DNA of 64,000 bases from Advenella kashmirensis W13003 (GCF_000506985.1 NZ_KI650979.1:930001-994000), one strand, 5' to 3'. Shown: positions 44,022 through 53,146, numbered from the stretch's first letter. Notes: a model not told the origin generated them from the letters alone. Program-made: numbers and translations.

Positions 44022-46418
44022 ATGTCAACGTATAAACACACGACACGCAAGCCATGGTGGCCACGTGTATTTGGAGTGGTGCTGGCACTGATGGGCCTGG
44101 CGCTATTGATCGGCGGTATTCGCCTGGTGTCGCTGGACGGCTCCTGGTATTACCTGATAGCAGGCGCCGCGACACTGATCGCCGGCCTGCTGTTACTGGC
44201 AGCAAAGGCCTCGGGCGCGCTGCTGTATTTTCTTGTGGTCATCGGGACCGTCATCTGGGCATTTGCCGAAGTCGGCAGCGATTTCTGGGGACTGGTTCCC
44301 CGGCTGGCGCCAGTCCTTGTGCTTGGACTGATTGCCGCGCTGGCCCTGCGCAGCCTGCGCCCGACCACGCGCGCGCTCGCCATTCCGGCGGCCGTCGTGC
44401 AGTTACTGGTGCTGATTGCGGGCGGCGTGATGATCTTTTCTCCGCAAGGGACTATCGAAAACGCAGCGAACAACGGTACAAAAATTGTCAATAACATCCC
44501 GCTGGTGAGCGATGCCAACAGCAAGGACAATCGCTGGACCCAGTACGGCCGCACCGGCCACAGCGATCGTTTTGGACCGTTTGACCAGATCAAACCGGAC
44601 AACGTCAACCAGCTGGAAGTGGCCTGGACCTATCATACGGGCGCGCAAACCGGCAAGGCCGACGAAGATCAGGCCACGCCGATCCAGGTGGGCGACTCGC
44701 TTTATTTGTGCACACCACAAAACAAAGTTATTGCCCTGAATGCGGAGACAGGTGAAGAGCGCTGGACGTTCGATCCCAAGCCCAAGCTCAGCCCTAGCTG
44801 GAACCGCTGCCGCGGTGTGGGCTATTATGAAGTGGCTGAAGAGGACAAATCGGGCAATGGCATGTGTGATGCCCGCATCATTACCACCGACAAGCAGGCT
44901 CGCCTGTGGGCGCTGGATGCCAAAACCGGTGAACTGTGCCCCGGCTTCGGCGATAGCGGCAAAGGCTATACCGATTTGAGCAATGGCATGGGTGAGTACC
45001 CAGATTTTTACTATATGCCAACGTCACAACCGCTGGTTGCAGGTGATCGCGTCATTATCGGCGGCTGGGTCTGGGACGGCAAGCAAACCCATGAGCCATC
45101 GGGTGTCGTACGTGCTTTCAATGCAAAAGACGGTTCACTGGACTGGGCATGGGATCTGGGTAACCCCGAGATTACCAAACTGCCGCCCGAAGGACAGACC
45201 TATACGCAGGGTACGCCCAACTTCTGGACACATGGCGCCTATGACGAAAAACTGGGCCTGATCTTCCTGCCTTTGGGTAATGCCACGCCCGACTTCTGGG
45301 CCGAGCACCGCAGCGAAGACATGAACAAGAACGCGTCTTCCGTGGTTGCACTGAATGTGGAAACCGGCCGTCGCGTCTGGCAATTCCAGTCCACCCACCT
45401 GGACACATGGGATTATGACAACGCCTCACCCCCGACGCTGGTCGAGGTGCCCGACGGCCAGGGCGGCAACACACCTGCCCTGGTACTGGCGACCAAAACG
45501 CACCAGCTGTTCCTGCTGGATCGCACCAACGGCAAGCCGCTGGCTGAAGTAGAAGAGCGCCCTGCGCCGCAGCAAACCATGCAAGGCGATGCGCCCGCCT
45601 CACCGACCCAACCGTGGTCTGCCGGCATGCCGCAACTTGGCGCGATGGCCATGAGCGAAAAGGACATGTGGGGCGCCACCATGTTCGATCAGTTGTTTTG
45701 CCGTATCAAGTTCAAGCAGTTGAACTACGAAGGCCCGTACACCAAGATTACCGACAAGCCAACGCTCGTATGGCCAGGTTATTACGGTGGCTTTAACTGG
45801 GGCGGTCAGGCTTATGATCCGCGCACCAATATGTTGATTGTGAACGACATCAACATGCCGCAGATCGTGTTCCTGGAACCGCAGGAAACGGCCGATGCTA
45901 AAACCAAGGAGCTGAACGCCAACGATATTACCAAGGCCAACTGGTCCAACTCGCATGTGCAGGACGGCACGCCTTACCAGGCTGTGCGCGGTTCTTTCAA
46001 TTCTTTCCTGGGCCTGCCTTGCAACCAGCCTTCGTGGGGTAACCTGACCGGCGTGGATCTGAACACCAAGACCATCGCCTGGCAAGTGCCGTTGGGTACG
46101 GTTGAAGACAGCCGCCTGATGGGCGTGCGTACCAGCCTGCCTGTACCGTTGGGTATGCCGACGCTGTCTGGCCCGCTGGTGACGGCGGGTGGCCTGACCT
46201 TCTATGCCGGTACGCAGGATTATTATCTGCGTGGCTTTGACAACCGTAACGGCAAGGAAGTCTGGAAATCACGTCTGCCCGTCGGTGCACAGGCAACGCC
46301 GATGACTTATCTGTCGCCGGAATCCGGTCGCCAGTTCGTGGTTGTCGTTGCAGGCGGTGCCCGCATGACGCCTGAGAAAGGTGATTATGTGATTGGGTAT
46401 GCGTTACCGAAGAAGTAA
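44022..46418 (+). CDS. gcd: Membrane-bound PQQ-dependent glucose dehydrogenase
   Basis: 798 residues from the ATG at 44022 with a GGGGGGAG site seven bases upstream. Residues 1-140 hold five membrane helices (VFGVVLALMGLALLIGGIRL, later LAPVLVLGLIAALALRSLRP), the ubiquinone-linked anchor. The PQQ propeller follows: WTQYGRTGHSDRFGPFDQIK, LYLCTPQNKVIALNAETGEE, IIGGWVWDGKQTHEPSGVVR and LFLLDRTNGKPLAEVEERPA, ending with the GGARMTPEKGDYVIGYALP tail. It oxidises aldoses such as glucose to the lactone in the periplasm and feeds ubiquinone. PQQ synthesis genes are not in the window. A strong terminator follows. Confidence 0.96.
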   Translation: MSTYKHTTRKPWWPRVFGVVLALMGLALLIGGIRLVSLDGSWYYLIAGAATLIAGLLLLAAKASGALLYFLVVIGTVIWAFAEVGSDFWGLVPRLAPVLVLGLIAALALRSLRPTTRALAIPAAVVQLLVLIAGGVMIFSPQGTIENAANNGTKIVNNIPLVSDANSKDNRWTQYGRTGHSDRFGPFDQIKPDNVNQLEVAWTYHTGAQTGKADEDQATPIQVGDSLYLCTPQNKVIALNAETGEERWTFDPKPKLSPSWNRCRGVGYYEVAEEDKSGNGMCDARIITTDKQARLWALDAKTGELCPGFGDSGKGYTDLSNGMGEYPDFYYMPTSQPLVAGDRVIIGGWVWDGKQTHEPSGVVRAFNAKDGSLDWAWDLGNPEITKLPPEGQTYTQGTPNFWTHGAYDEKLGLIFLPLGNATPDFWAEHRSEDMNKNASSVVALNVETGRRVWQFQSTHLDTWDYDNASPPTLVEVPDGQGGNTPALVLATKTHQLFLLDRTNGKPLAEVEERPAPQQTMQGDAPASPTQPWSAGMPQLGAMAMSEKDMWGATMFDQLFCRIKFKQLNYEGPYTKITDKPTLVWPGYYGGFNWGGQAYDPRTNMLIVNDINMPQIVFLEPQETADAKTKELNANDITKANWSNSHVQDGTPYQAVRGSFNSFLGLPCNQPSWGNLTGVDLNTKTIAWQVPLGTVEDSRLMGVRTSLPVPLGMPTLSGPLVTAGGLTFYAGTQDYYLRGFDNRNGKEVWKSRLPVGAQATPMTYLSPESGRQFVVVVAGGARMTPEKGDYVIGYALPKK

Positions 46419-46444
46419 TAATAAATAATTAATGTTTGATCAGG

Positions 46445-46490
46445 GAGCGGCCGCGATGGCCGCTCTTTGTCAGTTTTTTTTCCTCCCGAC
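46445..46490 (+). terminator. Rho-independent terminator after gcd
   Basis: GAGCGGCC (46445-46452), loop gcgat, GGCCGCTC (46458-46465), then TTTG-TCAG and a run of eight T residues. A GC-rich 8-bp stem with a T tract on the plus strand, 27 bases after the gcd stop. Confidence 0.9.
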
Positions 46491-46813
46491 CGGAAACGAA
46501 TACAGTTTTTTCGGCGCGCACCTGACGCATATGATGCACGCCCCAGATTAATAGAACATTAAGCCGACGTATATAAACGTCATTCACCAATGATCACAAT
46601 ACAATTCACATTTTTTTTCTGAACATTCAGCACACCCCCCAGAATGGCGTCCTCCTTGACTTCCAGACGAATTCACTCGATCCAATTATTTCATTTGTGA
46701 TTCAAACAAGAACGTCATCCAAAGGCTAGGGGTTTTCCCCATTTCGCTGGTCGCGGAAAAATCGCATTCTAATATTGCCGCAGTTGAATTAATACCAGAT
46801 TTTTTTATATTGG
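46491..46813. other. AT-rich intergenic region before the dsrE-like gene
   Basis: About 320 bases with no supported gene, at the GC boundary between gcd and the sox region. It should hold the promoter of the dsrE-like gene. TAAACGTCATT (46574-46584) and AACGTCATC (46711-46719) resemble the CAAACGTCAT motif found around gcd. Long T runs occur near 46611-46618 and 46800-46806. Confidence 0.4.
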
Positions 46814-47236
46814 ATGACGAATATGCTTGGAAAAATACCACTCTTAATTATCGGAATGTCTTGTGCTTTAGCTTCTGGAGTTGCACTTGCCAAAGACAAG
46901 GTTGTGTACCATATAGACGATGCCGAGCACCAGGCGCTCAAGGCCTTGCGCAATATTCGCAATCAACTCGACTACAACCCCGACACGGATATGAAAGTTG
47001 TCATGCACTCGGAAGGCGTAGACATGATGATGACAGATTACAAAGATGCGGCCACCACAGCCCCGCTCATTGCCGCGCTGTCAGCGAGAAACGTCACATT
47101 TGAAGTATGCGAAATCACCATGAAACGCAGAAAACTGGACAAAGATAAATTCATGCTGGAAGCAGACTTTACCCCATCCGGCGTTGTGCGTCTCACGCAA
47201 TTGCAAAACCAGGGCTACGCTTACATCAAGCCCTGA
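46814..47236 (+). CDS. Periplasmic DsrE/DsrF-like sulfur-relay family protein
   Basis: 140 residues. A signal peptide (LGKIPLLIIGMSCALASGVA, cleaved near residue 26) exports it. The mature part has the DsrE/F-like layout: KALRNIRNQLDYNPDTDMKV, VVMHSEGVDMMMTDY and FEVCEITMKRRKLD, where the single mature Cys sits at the position of the conserved Cys of the family. Such proteins carry sulfur as a persulfide. It converges on soxB and overlaps its 3' end by 16 bases. A role in handling sulfur atoms during thiosulfate oxidation is inferred. An alternative ATG at 46823 has a slightly better ribosome site. Confidence 0.85.
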   Translation: MTNMLGKIPLLIIGMSCALASGVALAKDKVVYHIDDAEHQALKALRNIRNQLDYNPDTDMKVVMHSEGVDMMMTDYKDAATTAPLIAALSARNVTFEVCEITMKRRKLDKDKFMLEADFTPSGVVRLTQLQNQGYAYIKP

Positions 47237-48933
47237 TTGTTTTCAATCCCTTTGATTTGCGGAGTATTCAACTGAATATCTCCGATCACTTTTTTGTCCT
47301 TTAAATAGCGGCTGACCAGCTCCCAGATAGGTTCGCCCTGCTCACTGGACTCCTGTACGGATGCCCAGCCGGCGACCTTATAGAGTTTGCCGGCTTCCAG
47401 AGGCTTGTCGTTTAAAGTCATATTACTAATGCGATTACCCATGGACTGGTTTGGATCAATCGTATAGCTCAAACCGCCAACACGAACCATATCACCGCCT
47501 TGCTGATAATAAGGATCGGTATTAAACAGATTGTCAGCGACATCCTCCAGAACCGTTTTGATCGTATCGCCGCTCATTTCATTAAGTGTCGTACCTGGAT
47601 ACGTTATTGCGGTTTGATTCATCACATCTTCCATCGTAATTGCCTGGCCCGGCAACAATGTAGTTCCCCAGCGAAAGCCGGGTGAAAAAGCAATCTGCGC
47701 ACCCTTTTCCTGCAACAACGCATCAACAATGAGTTGATCAAAAGACCCGTTAAAGTTACCTCTTCGATAAAGCAGTTCGTTTGTGACCGCGAGTTTTTCA
47801 TTCAGCTTATCCAAATAGGGTTCACGGACGGAGTGAATCAATTTTTCCATCTGAGGATCCGGATCCAGGAAATTGGAAAATACCGGCAGCAATTTATACC
47901 GAAAATCCTTTACCCCCCCCTTATCCACATTCAGATCCAGAACACCCAGATACTTGCCATTACTCCCGGCATTGGTCACCAGTGTTTTGCCTTTTGCATT
48001 GGAAACAATGACGGGTTCCGGAACGCCGTCGTGCGTATGACCTCCCAATATGGCATCAATCCCAGTGACCTTGCTTGCCAGTTTGAGATCCACATCCATA
48101 CCATTATGAGACAGGACAATAACCACCGCCACGCCTTTACCACGAACCTCGTCAACAGTTTCCTGCAGCTTCTGATCCTGGATGCCGAAAGTCCAGTCGC
48201 TGACCATATAGCGAGGATTGGCAATGGGCGTGTACGGGAAAGCCTGACCGATAACAGCAACCTGCACACCATTGATTTCCCGAATAGTGTACGGCTCAAA
48301 TACAGGATCGCCAAAATCCGAGGTTTCCACATTCTGTGCCAGGAAATTGATTTTTCCCTTGAGGCCGTCCACCGCTTCCTGAACTCGATCCATCCCATAA
48401 GTAAACTCCCAGTGGGCCGTCATCATGTCCACGCCCAGCAACAGGGACGCGTCGATCATATCCTGCCCCTTGGTCCATAAAGACGTTGCGGATCCCTGCC
48501 AGGTGTCTCCCCCGTCGAGCACCAAGGCATGTGGACGATCGGCCTTAAGTCGCTTGATCAATGTAGCCAGATGCGAAAACCCGCCTACCTTCCCAAAGCG
48601 CTGCGCGCTCTCTGCATAGTCCAGCGCGGTAAAGGCGTAAGCCTGCATGGAGTTGGATTTCATTTTATATTCTTTGAGGAATGCATCTCCAACCAGATGT
48701 GGCGCTTTGTTCAGAGACGCGCCCAGACCGATATTTACCGATGGCTCGCGATAATAAATGGGCTGCAATTGAGCATGAGAATCGGTGAAATGCAAGAAAC
48801 TTACATTGCCGAATTTCGGTAAATCATAAAATTTCTGCATGGTATTTTCAGCGGCCAGTAAGTCTTTGGAAAAGCCATAGCCCCCCGCAGAAGCGATCGC
48901 CAAAATCTGGAGAAACTCTCTTCTGTTCAGCAT
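47221..48933 (-). CDS. soxB: Thiosulfohydrolase SoxB
   Basis: 570 residues. A Tat-type signal (NRREFLQILAIASAGGYGFS) is followed by the metallophosphatase-like domain with dimanganese ligands: LHFTDSHAQLQPIYYREPS (about residues 47-65), VLDGGDTWQGSATSLWTKG, MMTAHWEFTYGMDRV, VLSHNGMDVD and ILGGHTHDGVPEP. The C-terminal 5'-nucleotidase-like domain contains GGDMVRVGGLSYTIDP. SoxB hydrolyses the terminal sulfone from the SoxY-bound intermediate, releasing sulfate in the periplasm. It has an AAGGAG site and is the last gene of the sox operon. Confidence 0.97.
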   Translation of the reverse strand: MLNRREFLQILAIASAGGYGFSKDLLAAENTMQKFYDLPKFGNVSFLHFTDSHAQLQPIYYREPSVNIGLGASLNKAPHLVGDAFLKEYKMKSNSMQAYAFTALDYAESAQRFGKVGGFSHLATLIKRLKADRPHALVLDGGDTWQGSATSLWTKGQDMIDASLLLGVDMMTAHWEFTYGMDRVQEAVDGLKGKINFLAQNVETSDFGDPVFEPYTIREINGVQVAVIGQAFPYTPIANPRYMVSDWTFGIQDQKLQETVDEVRGKGVAVVIVLSHNGMDVDLKLASKVTGIDAILGGHTHDGVPEPVIVSNAKGKTLVTNAGSNGKYLGVLDLNVDKGGVKDFRYKLLPVFSNFLDPDPQMEKLIHSVREPYLDKLNEKLAVTNELLYRRGNFNGSFDQLIVDALLQEKGAQIAFSPGFRWGTTLLPGQAITMEDVMNQTAITYPGTTLNEMSGDTIKTVLEDVADNLFNTDPYYQQGGDMVRVGGLSYTIDPNQSMGNRISNMTLNDKPLEAGKLYKVAGWASVQESSEQGEPIWELVSRYLKDKKVIGDIQLNTPQIKGIENNQGLM

Positions 48934-48955
48934 ATTTATCTCCTTTTGTCAGTAT

Positions 48956-49522
48956 TCATTTAGCGTACTTACGCATATCCAGGACATCTTCTTCAAACAT
49001 TTCCCCGGGCACCGCTTCCTGGATAATGCTGTTTTTATCAATGACATATACCAATGGAATCACTTTTATTTCACCGAAAACCGCCTTGAGCGCCGGCGTG
49101 AATTTCGCGACCTTGAACGTATACTTATGTTTATTCACGTAATCGGAGGCCGCTTTCGGCTCCTTGTCGATAGATACCGTAATGACCTGCATATCTGAAT
49201 CTTTGACCTGCTCATGCAGCTTCTGGATATACGGATTCTGTCTGGCGCAGTAAGGGCACCAGGATGCCCAGAAGGACAGCAAGACAGGTTTATTCTTCAA
49301 TGACTCACGGGTAATCACACTGCCATCGAGCAGCGTAAATGCCGGCAAAGTAACGGCAGTGCCTTTTTTTAATGACGTCACACCTGCATGAGCTTGCAGT
49401 GATATCCCCAGGCATATTGCCAGTACGTAGAAAAGCCTAAGCAATGGCGCTTTGGGTTTGATTATGAATATGCTTGCTGTGATTGCGTACATCGCCGTTT
49501 TCCTGACATCAGGCTTATTCAT
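48956..49522 (-). CDS. soxW: Thioredoxin-fold protein SoxW/TlpA-like
   Basis: 188 residues. After a cytoplasmic or leader stretch, a hydrophobic signal (LLRLFYVLAICLGISLQAHA, about residues 27-46) exports the protein. The thioredoxin/TlpA fold has LPAFTLLDGSVITRESLKNK and the redox motif SFWASWCPYCARQNP (Cys pair CPYC near residues 89-92), then VIPLVYVIDKN with the cis-Pro. SoxW-type thioredoxins keep SoxY or SoxXA Cys residues in the right redox state. No soxV/ccdA partner lies in the window. The start overlaps soxX by eight bases with a GGTGA site. Confidence 0.85.
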   Translation of the reverse strand: MNKPDVRKTAMYAITASIFIIKPKAPLLRLFYVLAICLGISLQAHAGVTSLKKGTAVTLPAFTLLDGSVITRESLKNKPVLLSFWASWCPYCARQNPYIQKLHEQVKDSDMQVITVSIDKEPKAASDYVNKHKYTFKVAKFTPALKAVFGEIKVIPLVYVIDKNSIIQEAVPGEMFEEDVLDMRKYAK

Positions 49523-50147
49523 TATTCACCGGTGAAGCAGGATCAAAGAGCAATGCCATGACATCTTTGATTTGCTGCTCTGTCAAAATACCTGCGGAGC
49601 CAAAACGCGGCATATTGGAACAGGCAGTGTAGGCATGCGAGTTATAGATTTTGTTCCAGGTATATTCAAGCATCTGCGCAGCATTTCCCCGACTCTTGCC
49701 ATAATTGAGCAGCGACGGCCCAATATTGCCGAAAGCAATTTCCGATTTGGTCATCTGATGGCAGGCATAGCAGTTGCCACCGGAAGCCACACCAGGTTTA
49801 TCGCTAAACTGAAGCCCGACACCGGATTGCGCAATTTTTTCGCCCACTTTCCAGTCGCCAAGAAACTGTTTATCGGCCGGTGGCTTGACCGATGCCATGG
49901 CTTGCTTCAACAATCTTTCCGTGACCTCTTTGGGTATGGGTTGCCCGGTAGCTGCCATCTGCGAACAGGCTTTTTGCTCTGGCGACTGCTCCAGACGATC
50001 GAGCGTGACGTCTCCAACAGGCGAAAAGGAGTTTTTCAAAACCGTCATGACGTCCTCGTCGCTTACGCCTGTCAAAGGCTCTGCAAATGAGTTGACGCCA
50101 GCCAAAGACATAGAGGCAATCATCACCAAGTAATATAATTTTTTCAT
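49515..50147 (-). CDS. soxX: Sulfur-oxidation cytochrome c SoxX
   Basis: 210 residues. Signal peptide MKKLYYLVMIASMSLAGVNS is cleaved near residue 22. Heme c motif CYACH at 126-130 in GGNCYACHQM, and the Met ligand in ACSNMPRFGSAGILTEQQIK near the C-terminus. The roughly 100-residue N-terminal extension before the heme is typical of betaproteobacterial SoxX. SoxX pairs with SoxA to oxidatively link thiosulfate to SoxY. It lies eight bases after soxA and overlaps soxW. Confidence 0.94.
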   Translation of the reverse strand: MKKLYYLVMIASMSLAGVNSFAEPLTGVSDEDVMTVLKNSFSPVGDVTLDRLEQSPEQKACSQMAATGQPIPKEVTERLLKQAMASVKPPADKQFLGDWKVGEKIAQSGVGLQFSDKPGVASGGNCYACHQMTKSEIAFGNIGPSLLNYGKSRGNAAQMLEYTWNKIYNSHAYTACSNMPRFGSAGILTEQQIKDVMALLFDPASPVNNE

Positions 50148-50155
50148 TGTTTTTC

Positions 50156-50995
50156 CTAACGTTTGATTCCAGGAGCCGCCATTTTTCCTTCTTTTGCCTT
50201 CACAGCCAGGAAAGTCAACAGATCAATAGAGGCCTGAGATGCAAATTTGAGTTTTGGCAACCTTTGCTGCCTGAAGCAATCCTGCAAGCGCCATTGCATG
50301 GTTCTGACTACACCCTGGGACACCCGGTAGCCTGGCCAGGTTGTATAAGCCTGTTGCGCATCTTTCGCATTTAACAGGTCGGGCAGATTCTGCAAGCGAA
50401 TTCTCTTGTCGCTTGCGCCATGGCAGGTGGCACAGGAAAAATCATAAGGGCCGCTGCGATGAAAAAATATTTTCTGGCCTCGCTCATACGCGGCTTTTTC
50501 AGCCGGATGCTTTTGGGGCGCGGCCATTGCAATGCCGGAAGACTCGTTGGCAACGTAGGCAACAATCGCCTCCCAATCGGTAGAGATGTCTCCGGATTTG
50601 GAAAAGACCGTTGGCGTAATGTCCTTTGGATCGATGCCCTGCAAAGTTTCCATGCAATACATAATCCGCGTCTCTGCATCCATGACTTTGCCGGCATCCT
50701 TGAAAAAACGCGGCAACTGGGCATAAGCGCCCCGGACCACACCCGGGCCCAATCCCAAATCACAGGCTTCCAGTGACACGTCCTTGGGCCCCTTTTTTTC
50801 CAGCCAAAGTTCTTTGCCGGTATCTACAAGTAAATCACCGGGGTTTCCACCATCCGATAACATCTGCCGATAATCATCAATGCCCTCCTGCGTTTTATCT
50901 GCAGACTGGGCGCTCGCCGATCCGGCTCCTATGGCCGAGGCGATCAGTAATATGGCAGCCGCGTCGGGTAATTTTTTTTTTAATTCTCTTAACAT
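50156..50995 (-). CDS. soxA: Sulfur-oxidation cytochrome c SoxA
   Basis: 279 residues. Signal peptide AAAILLIASAIGAGSASAQ ends near residue 30. Only one heme c motif is seen, CATCH at 188-192; the N-terminal heme site of diheme SoxA is replaced by lone Cys residues at 78 and 114 that could form a disulfide. The catalytic Cys ligand, modified to a persulfide in known SoxA, is C240 in RLQDCFRQQR. The protein is thus a monoheme SoxA. It forms the SoxXA enzyme with the next gene. A GGGAGA site precedes the ATG. Confidence 0.94.
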   Translation of the reverse strand: MLRELKKKLPDAAAILLIASAIGAGSASAQSADKTQEGIDDYRQMLSDGGNPGDLLVDTGKELWLEKKGPKDVSLEACDLGLGPGVVRGAYAQLPRFFKDAGKVMDAETRIMYCMETLQGIDPKDITPTVFSKSGDISTDWEAIVAYVANESSGIAMAAPQKHPAEKAAYERGQKIFFHRSGPYDFSCATCHGASDKRIRLQNLPDLLNAKDAQQAYTTWPGYRVSQGVVRTMQWRLQDCFRQQRLPKLKFASQASIDLLTFLAVKAKEGKMAAPGIKR

Positions 50996-51047
50996 TGTCT
51001 TCTCCCATTTACTATGGATACTTTCCCAAGCATCCGTCAGGACATTA

Positions 51048-51362
51048 TTATTTGATCTCTGCCGTGTCGGATCTGGTTTCTTTCTTGGTATCTATCCACG
51101 TTATCTCGATTTTGTCTCCTTTCTTGGCACCCTTGAAACTGAAGGCCAGGTATGGATCTCGAGATATCGCCGGTCCCCACTGGGCAGACAATACCTCCTT
51201 GTCATTGCATGTGGCTTTCACGTTTGTGATATGCCAGGCCGGCACTATTTTTCCCTCCGAATCCTTGCGCTGTCCGGTTTCCATCACGTGCGCCATCAGT
51301 ACCTTTACGCTTACTACTCCACCAGATTCTTTTGCGCGAATACGCATTGGTCTCGTTGCCAT
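51048..51362 (-). CDS. soxZ: Thiosulfate carrier subunit SoxZ
   Basis: 104 residues starting MATRPMRIRAKESGGVVSVK, with VKVLMAHVMETGQRKDSEGK and FKGAKKGDKIEITWIDTKKE, the full SoxZ immunoglobulin-like fold. It has no signal peptide of its own and is expected to be exported with SoxY by the Tat route. SoxYZ is the carrier on which sulfur is oxidised. It lies 47 bases after soxY, in the usual order Y-Z. Confidence 0.96.
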   Translation of the reverse strand: MATRPMRIRAKESGGVVSVKVLMAHVMETGQRKDSEGKIVPAWHITNVKATCNDKEVLSAQWGPAISRDPYLAFSFKGAKKGDKIEITWIDTKKETRSDTAEIK

Positions 51363-51409
51363 TTACCACTCCCATTTAATGTCCGAATAAATTCAAAAAC
51401 CAACAGTCA

Positions 51410-51877
51410 TTAGCCGCCGCAGCCGCCCAATGTCACCTTGACTTCTTTATGCGCCAGATAGTATTTGTCGCCCGCCTTAACCAGGCCGAAAATATCCGAC
51501 GTTTTGGCCATCTTCACCCGGGTCGCGATATTAGCCTCGGTGCCCTCCGGGATCGTGAACATTCCGGTCATGGTGTTCGGATTCTCGGGAATAAGAAATG
51601 CCATCATCGTGACGTTCTCCAGATCTGTACTCAAGGCAATGGGCACCACTGCGCCATTCTCAGCAATATCCGGCGCCACCAGCTTTACCTTCTCGCTATT
51701 TTCGGGGGTGTTTGCACCCAAAGCCTTGAAAACACCTTCGTTGTCGGTTGCCTCAAACAATTCCTTATTCCATTGCGCCTCAGCTGCAAATGCTTCCTGG
51801 GTCGTAAGCACACCGGTCATTACCGCAAAACTTAATACCGCGCCAGCCTGCAGAAAATTACGTCTTCTTATATCCAT
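51410..51877 (-). CDS. soxY: Thiosulfate carrier subunit SoxY
   Basis: 155 residues from the ATG at 51877, chosen for its GGAGA site; an upstream in-frame codon lies before that site. Tat-type signal DIRRRNFLQAGAVLSFAVMT, then the SoxY domain (VKLVAPDIAENGAVVPIALS, IPENPNTMTGMFTIPEG). The C-terminus KVTLGGCGG carries the GGCGG swinging-arm Cys that binds sulfur intermediates. Intact in every essential part. Confidence 0.97.
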   Translation of the reverse strand: MDIRRRNFLQAGAVLSFAVMTGVLTTQEAFAAEAQWNKELFEATDNEGVFKALGANTPENSEKVKLVAPDIAENGAVVPIALSTDLENVTMMAFLIPENPNTMTGMFTIPEGTEANIATRVKMAKTSDIFGLVKAGDKYYLAHKEVKVTLGGCGG

Positions 51878-51907
51878 CGTGGTCTCCAATAAAATCAATC
51901 GAGGTTC

Positions 51908-53146
51908 TTAATCGTGATCGGCCGAAAGTATCCATTTGGTTACCAGGGAGAGATCTCCATCGGCAATGCCTGGATGCGGTGGCATCGGTATGGCCCCCCA
52001 GACACCCGATCCGCCTTTCTTTATTTTTTCTCCCAGCATGGGAGCATCCTTCTCCGAATACTTTTCGCTGATCTCTTTAAACGACGGACCAACCAGCTTA
52101 GTGGTCGCGGCATGACAGCTGGTACACGCATTGGTTGTCAGAATAGCCTTGACTTTTTCCTGGGCCGCCGCATCCATGCCCGTTCCGGATGCGGGTGAGC
52201 TATCGGCCTTGGCACCGTTATCTTTCTTCGAATCATTTTTTTTAGCATCGCCATTTATTGTCTGCAGGGCGTATGCCCGCACGGCAGCAGCGTTCGCTTC
52301 TGGTTTGCCGGTGAGTTTTGGTTCGTCGGAATTGACGCCAATTGTTGCACCCACAATACGCATTTGCGCGGCATAATTTCCGTTCATATTCCGTGCATGC
52401 TCGGGCAACTCGGACACGACTTTCGTTTCCCGGACGCAATCTTTCATGCATGCCGTATTTTGTGTATCAGGTTTACCCTTGGCATGCCAAAGGCCAGGGT
52501 ATACCACCATCCCATCTCTATTAGGTATTCGTTTTTGCACATCTGCAATATTATTGTTGGACAATTCGAAATCATCCGGAATAACGCTGGCTTCGCTCAG
52601 CAGATAAGCCACCACAGCATAGGTTTCATCAGCCGTCAGTGATTTTGGCGCATTCCAGGGCATGGCTCTGTATATAAAATCCCATAATGTAGATACCGTA
52701 CTGATCTTCATCATTGTGGTCGATGGAACATTGGCTTCGGCGCGAAGATTGTTGACTCGCCCGGCTTTCACATCATCCTCTGTCGTTCCACCCAGCAATG
52801 GGGCAAAAAATTTATTGCTCTCGGCAAAGTCACCATGACAGGAAGCGCATTTGGAAGACCAGACCTCTTCTCCATCTGCCACGCTGCCCTTGCCAGGTTT
52901 CAAGCCCTGGAAATCCGGACGCACGTCAATATCCCAGGCCTCGACTTCTACTTTTAACGCATCACGACCAATATTGTGAAAAGATAAATTTTGCTCCGCC
53001 ATTGTTTTGATCGTTGTCTCAATCTGTTTCTGCTCATCGGGCGTAGACGTCAGCGCAGAGATGTCGATCGGCTGGGCAAAGGACAACGGTGCAAAAAAAA
53101 TAGAGAGCACAATCGATAACGCATGACCATTATTCAACGTGAACAT
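51908..53146 (-). CDS. soxD: Sulfane dehydrogenase cytochrome subunit SoxD
   Basis: 412 residues from the ATG at 53146, which has a GGGGAGGTG site upstream; the longer open frame upstream is the soxC coding region read in another phase. Signal peptide MFTLNNGHALSIVLSIFFAP. Two heme c motifs: CASCH at 100-104 and CTSCH near 341-345, with a Met-ligand region MPWNAPKSLTADETYA after the first. A Lys/Asp/Ser-rich linker (about 300-330) separates the second cytochrome domain. SoxD takes electrons from SoxC. It overlaps soxC by 17 bases, so translation is coupled. Confidence 0.93.
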   Translation of the reverse strand: MFTLNNGHALSIVLSIFFAPLSFAQPIDISALTSTPDEQKQIETTIKTMAEQNLSFHNIGRDALKVEVEAWDIDVRPDFQGLKPGKGSVADGEEVWSSKCASCHGDFAESNKFFAPLLGGTTEDDVKAGRVNNLRAEANVPSTTMMKISTVSTLWDFIYRAMPWNAPKSLTADETYAVVAYLLSEASVIPDDFELSNNNIADVQKRIPNRDGMVVYPGLWHAKGKPDTQNTACMKDCVRETKVVSELPEHARNMNGNYAAQMRIVGATIGVNSDEPKLTGKPEANAAAVRAYALQTINGDAKKNDSKKDNGAKADSSPASGTGMDAAAQEKVKAILTTNACTSCHAATTKLVGPSFKEISEKYSEKDAPMLGEKIKKGGSGVWGAIPMPPHPGIADGDLSLVTKWILSADHD

